A stretch of 64,000 bases of DNA from NCBI RefSeq assembly GCF_029633965.1, contig NZ_CP091277.1:1981940-2045939 (forward strand), given 5' to 3'. The notes under the pieces are model-generated. The model was not told where the DNA came from. It saw nothing but the letters and a program-made list of their open reading frames with translations, and searched no databases. Origin of the DNA: Methanogenium sp. S4BF (lineage in GTDB: Archaea; Halobacteriota; Methanomicrobia; Methanomicrobiales; Methanomicrobiaceae). This document shows positions 62,159 through 64,000 of the stretch, in pieces. The translations under genes and the position numbers were made by a program. Position 1 is the first letter of the stretch, and each line of letters starts with the position of its first letter.

Positions 62159-63535
62159 ATGGCTCAGCGGCGGATTCTGATTGTGGAAGATGAGGCGATT
62201 ATAGCAATGGAGCTCAGGGAGACGCTCGAGCACCTGGGGTATACGGTCGTCGGGAATGAACTCCGCGGTGAGGATGCCATCCGTGCCGCCGGAAAACTCC
62301 GGCCTGACGTTGTGCTGATGGATATCCACCTGAAGGGACAGATGGACGGTATTGAGGCATCGGATCGCATTGCACGCCGCTATGACATCCCGGTCATCTT
62401 CACGACTGCCCATTCTGACAGGGAGACCCTCTCCCGTGCCATCCGCACTCAGCCCTATGGGTATATCATAAAACCATTCAGTGAGCGGGATCTCTACTCC
62501 AATATTGAGATGGCCCTGCACAAACACCGGGTGAAGAGCCGGCTGGAGGGCAGCCCTGAGATGGTGGATTCCGCCCTCAATATGATTGCAGGTGCAGTGG
62601 TCATCACAGATCCGCAGGGGCGGATCGAACGCCTCAATCTTGAGGCCGAACGGGTGACCGGCTTCCCTCTCTCTGATGTGGAGGGTGTGCCGTTTTTCGC
62701 GGCATTTGGTGTCTCTGTACCCGGCCGTGACCTCCTGATGGAGAAACTGCTGGTCTCCTCAGAGTACGCCGCAGGCTCCATGATCTCCTTTCCCTCCACG
62801 ATACGGGTCGGAATGAAATCCGGCGGTTCTTTTCTTGCCCACCTGAGCACGGCACTTATTCAGGAGAAGGGGAGTTCGCGGATCCAGAAGATCGCCTTTC
62901 TGATTGAACCGTGTACCCCTGAAACAGAGGGGGCGGGGAATGATCATCCGGATGCAGCAACATTGCTGGAGGCAATGCCTGATCCTTTTGCCTGTGTTAC
63001 GGAGGGAGGGGACGTGATTCTGTTCAATGCGGCATTCTCTTCTCTCTGCGAGCGGTTGGGGCATGATATCAGGGGTATGATGCCTCACATCAGCAGTGTT
63101 CTCCCTGAATCATTTATCGGTGGGCCTGGACTCTTTCATGAGGTCATTGCAGATAACCTTCCGGTGACATATGAAAAAGTGGTGAAATACTCAACGGGTA
63201 GTGTCATCTATGCCATCCGGTATCTTCCGGTACCCGATGGAGCGGACGGTGCATCGCGGTCTGTGGTTCTGCAGATCCGTGAAATCACTGCAGAGAATCA
63301 GGCGATGCGTCAGTGTAGGCGCATGCTCAATGAGTCCCGAAGGATGGATGGGGCGATTGAGGAGATAGGGAACCTGTGCGCTGCTTTGAAAGAGACGATT
63401 CTTGCGATGTCCTGGGCCTATGAGAAGGGGCCCGCATTTCGTGACGCGGCGAATGAACAACTCAATGAGGTGAACCGGATTCTGGGGGATCTTGACTTCA
63501 GGCTGATTGAAATAGAAAATAATCGTCGCGTCTGA
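62159..63535 (+). CDS. Response regulator with receiver, PAS and helical C-terminus
   Basis: A 458-residue cytoplasmic protein. The receiver domain (1-125) has conserved acidic pair EDE, phospho-acceptor D in VVLMDIHLKG (about 55), Thr in FTTAHS and KPF. Two PAS domains follow (about 138-250 and 268-380). The C-terminal helical part (about 385-458) has the spacing of the HisKA-like ends of the PAS proteins at 1-888 and 52900-55806, but without the NxxIRNPL motif. There is no HTH or catalytic output, as is common for methanogen signal relays. Confidence 0.88.
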   Translation: MAQRRILIVEDEAIIAMELRETLEHLGYTVVGNELRGEDAIRAAGKLRPDVVLMDIHLKGQMDGIEASDRIARRYDIPVIFTTAHSDRETLSRAIRTQPYGYIIKPFSERDLYSNIEMALHKHRVKSRLEGSPEMVDSALNMIAGAVVITDPQGRIERLNLEAERVTGFPLSDVEGVPFFAAFGVSVPGRDLLMEKLLVSSEYAAGSMISFPSTIRVGMKSGGSFLAHLSTALIQEKGSSRIQKIAFLIEPCTPETEGAGNDHPDAATLLEAMPDPFACVTEGGDVILFNAAFSSLCERLGHDIRGMMPHISSVLPESFIGGPGLFHEVIADNLPVTYEKVVKYSTGSVIYAIRYLPVPDGADGASRSVVLQIREITAENQAMRQCRRMLNESRRMDGAIEEIGNLCAALKETILAMSWAYEKGPAFRDAANEQLNEVNRILGDLDFRLIEIENNRRV

Positions 63536-63721
63536 ATGAAAAATCCCATTGCCGGCGGATAATCACTACGATGAATCGATATCACGTCTCCGTTATATTT
63601 TGCTGAATTTACACATTTAATGGGGTTATTTTGATTTTTATCTTGATTCTGCTTTCCCGGGTTGAGGAAATACTTTATGGAATGACGTCCAAGGAGCACG
63701 CAACCCATGGGGGGTGCTGAA

Positions 63722-64000
63722 ATGGCAGATAGTAAATTAATTCACAGAGATACAACGCGCGAAGCGTATACCGAACAGGCGCGTGCACGGCTGGATGAAG
63801 TCCGGCAGCTGGATGCACAGAACTGTGAGCTTGTGTTGAATGCACCGGATTCTGTGCAGCAGGAGATGAAGTCCTGTAATGTGGATGTGGGGATGTATAT
63901 CAGCCTCGCAGAGGTTGAGATCGACCTCCTTGAGCATGCAGATGAGAAGGATTGGGTGTCACTGCGCAGCAGGGTGGACAGTGCCATAGGCGAAGCGATG
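63722..64000 (+). CDS. Helical protein, 3' end outside the window
   Basis: A 93-codon fragment starting at the ATG at 63722, with GGGGGTG (63708-63714) at 7-base spacing. It is rich in Glu, Asp, Arg and Gln with heptad-like leucines and no hydrophobic segment. The frame is open to the last base. It is similar in style to short helical domains but not assigned. Confidence 0.65.
   Translation, partial: MADSKLIHRDTTREAYTEQARARLDEVRQLDAQNCELVLNAPDSVQQEMKSCNVDVGMYISLAEVEIDLLEHADEKDWVSLRSRVDSAIGEAM

Noticed and set aside
1-64000. tRNA, rRNA, CRISPR arrays, insertion sequences or prophage genes
   Set aside because: I looked for T-loop motifs, regularly spaced short repeats and transposase signatures in the gaps and saw none; a covariance-model search could still find a missed small RNA.

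Overview
The window reads as chromosome of a methanogenic euryarchaeon, most likely order Methanomicrobiales. The core genes are archaeal: Hel308 helicase overlapping the KEOPS subunit Cgi121, a Dim2/Pno1-type KH protein, RIO1 kinase, Tsr3, type II GAPDH and archaeal-size TyrRS. Around them sit a CbiMNQO-type Co/Ni importer, many PAS-rich sensors, and numerous PEGA, PKD and other C-terminally anchored surface proteins. The order-level assignment is inferred from gene content; no rRNA or tRNA gene was seen. Most genes are GC-rich with dense operons (ATGA/TGATG overlaps). The stretch around 30.4-31.5 kb is visibly AT-richer.

Layout. 0-9 kb: the 3' end of a PAS sensor, a cyclophilin, two paralogous surface proteins, the cbiMNQO cluster, an RNase III-like protein and a five-repeat PEGA protein. 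8.7-17 kb: a zinc-ribbon/YIP1 membrane protein joined to a PKD protein with a long Thr-Ala spacer, phosphoglycerate mutase, an AEC transporter and several small membrane or surface proteins. 17-20.4 kb: hel308-cgi121 and the KH protein. 20.6-24.8 kb: a glycine-betaine type ABC importer with two nearly identical substrate-binding lipoproteins, each with its own TATA box. 25-30.4 kb: an ABC-2 exporter operon divergent from a pair encoding a secreted protein and a membrane-tethered winged-helix regulator. 30.6-33.3 kb: a TPR protein, RIO1 and TyrRS.

33.5-43.8 kb is the most unusual part. A same-strand gene cluster encodes a possible MCM-derived protein without a visible P-loop and then, behind a strong TATA box, five tightly spaced genes: a single-pass surface protein, a 1086-residue tubulin/FtsZ-superfamily protein with long coiled coils, a six-TM protein with a TRAFAC-like GTPase domain, a single-pass protein with a large cytoplasmic part, and a PEGA-repeat surface protein. 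I interpret this as a trans-envelope system pairing a cytoplasmic tubulin-like polymer candidate with a membrane GTPase and surface sensors or anchors. Its function is unknown.

43.9-64 kb: a VOC protein, GAPDH, a run of small membrane proteins (zinc ribbon, DnaJ-C-like, bPH2), a beta-propeller protein, a soluble chemoreceptor with three near-identical PAS repeats plus CheW, a six-PAS sensor, MsrA, a receiver-histidine kinase with an altered phospho-acceptor, an Nramp-like/5TMR-LYT fusion, a methyltransferase, a 2TM protein, Tsr3, a TudS-like/deoxyribosyltransferase-like fusion, a receiver-PAS protein and the start of a helical protein cut by the window end. Signalling recurs throughout: several proteins carry sensor domains with degenerate phosphotransfer residues.
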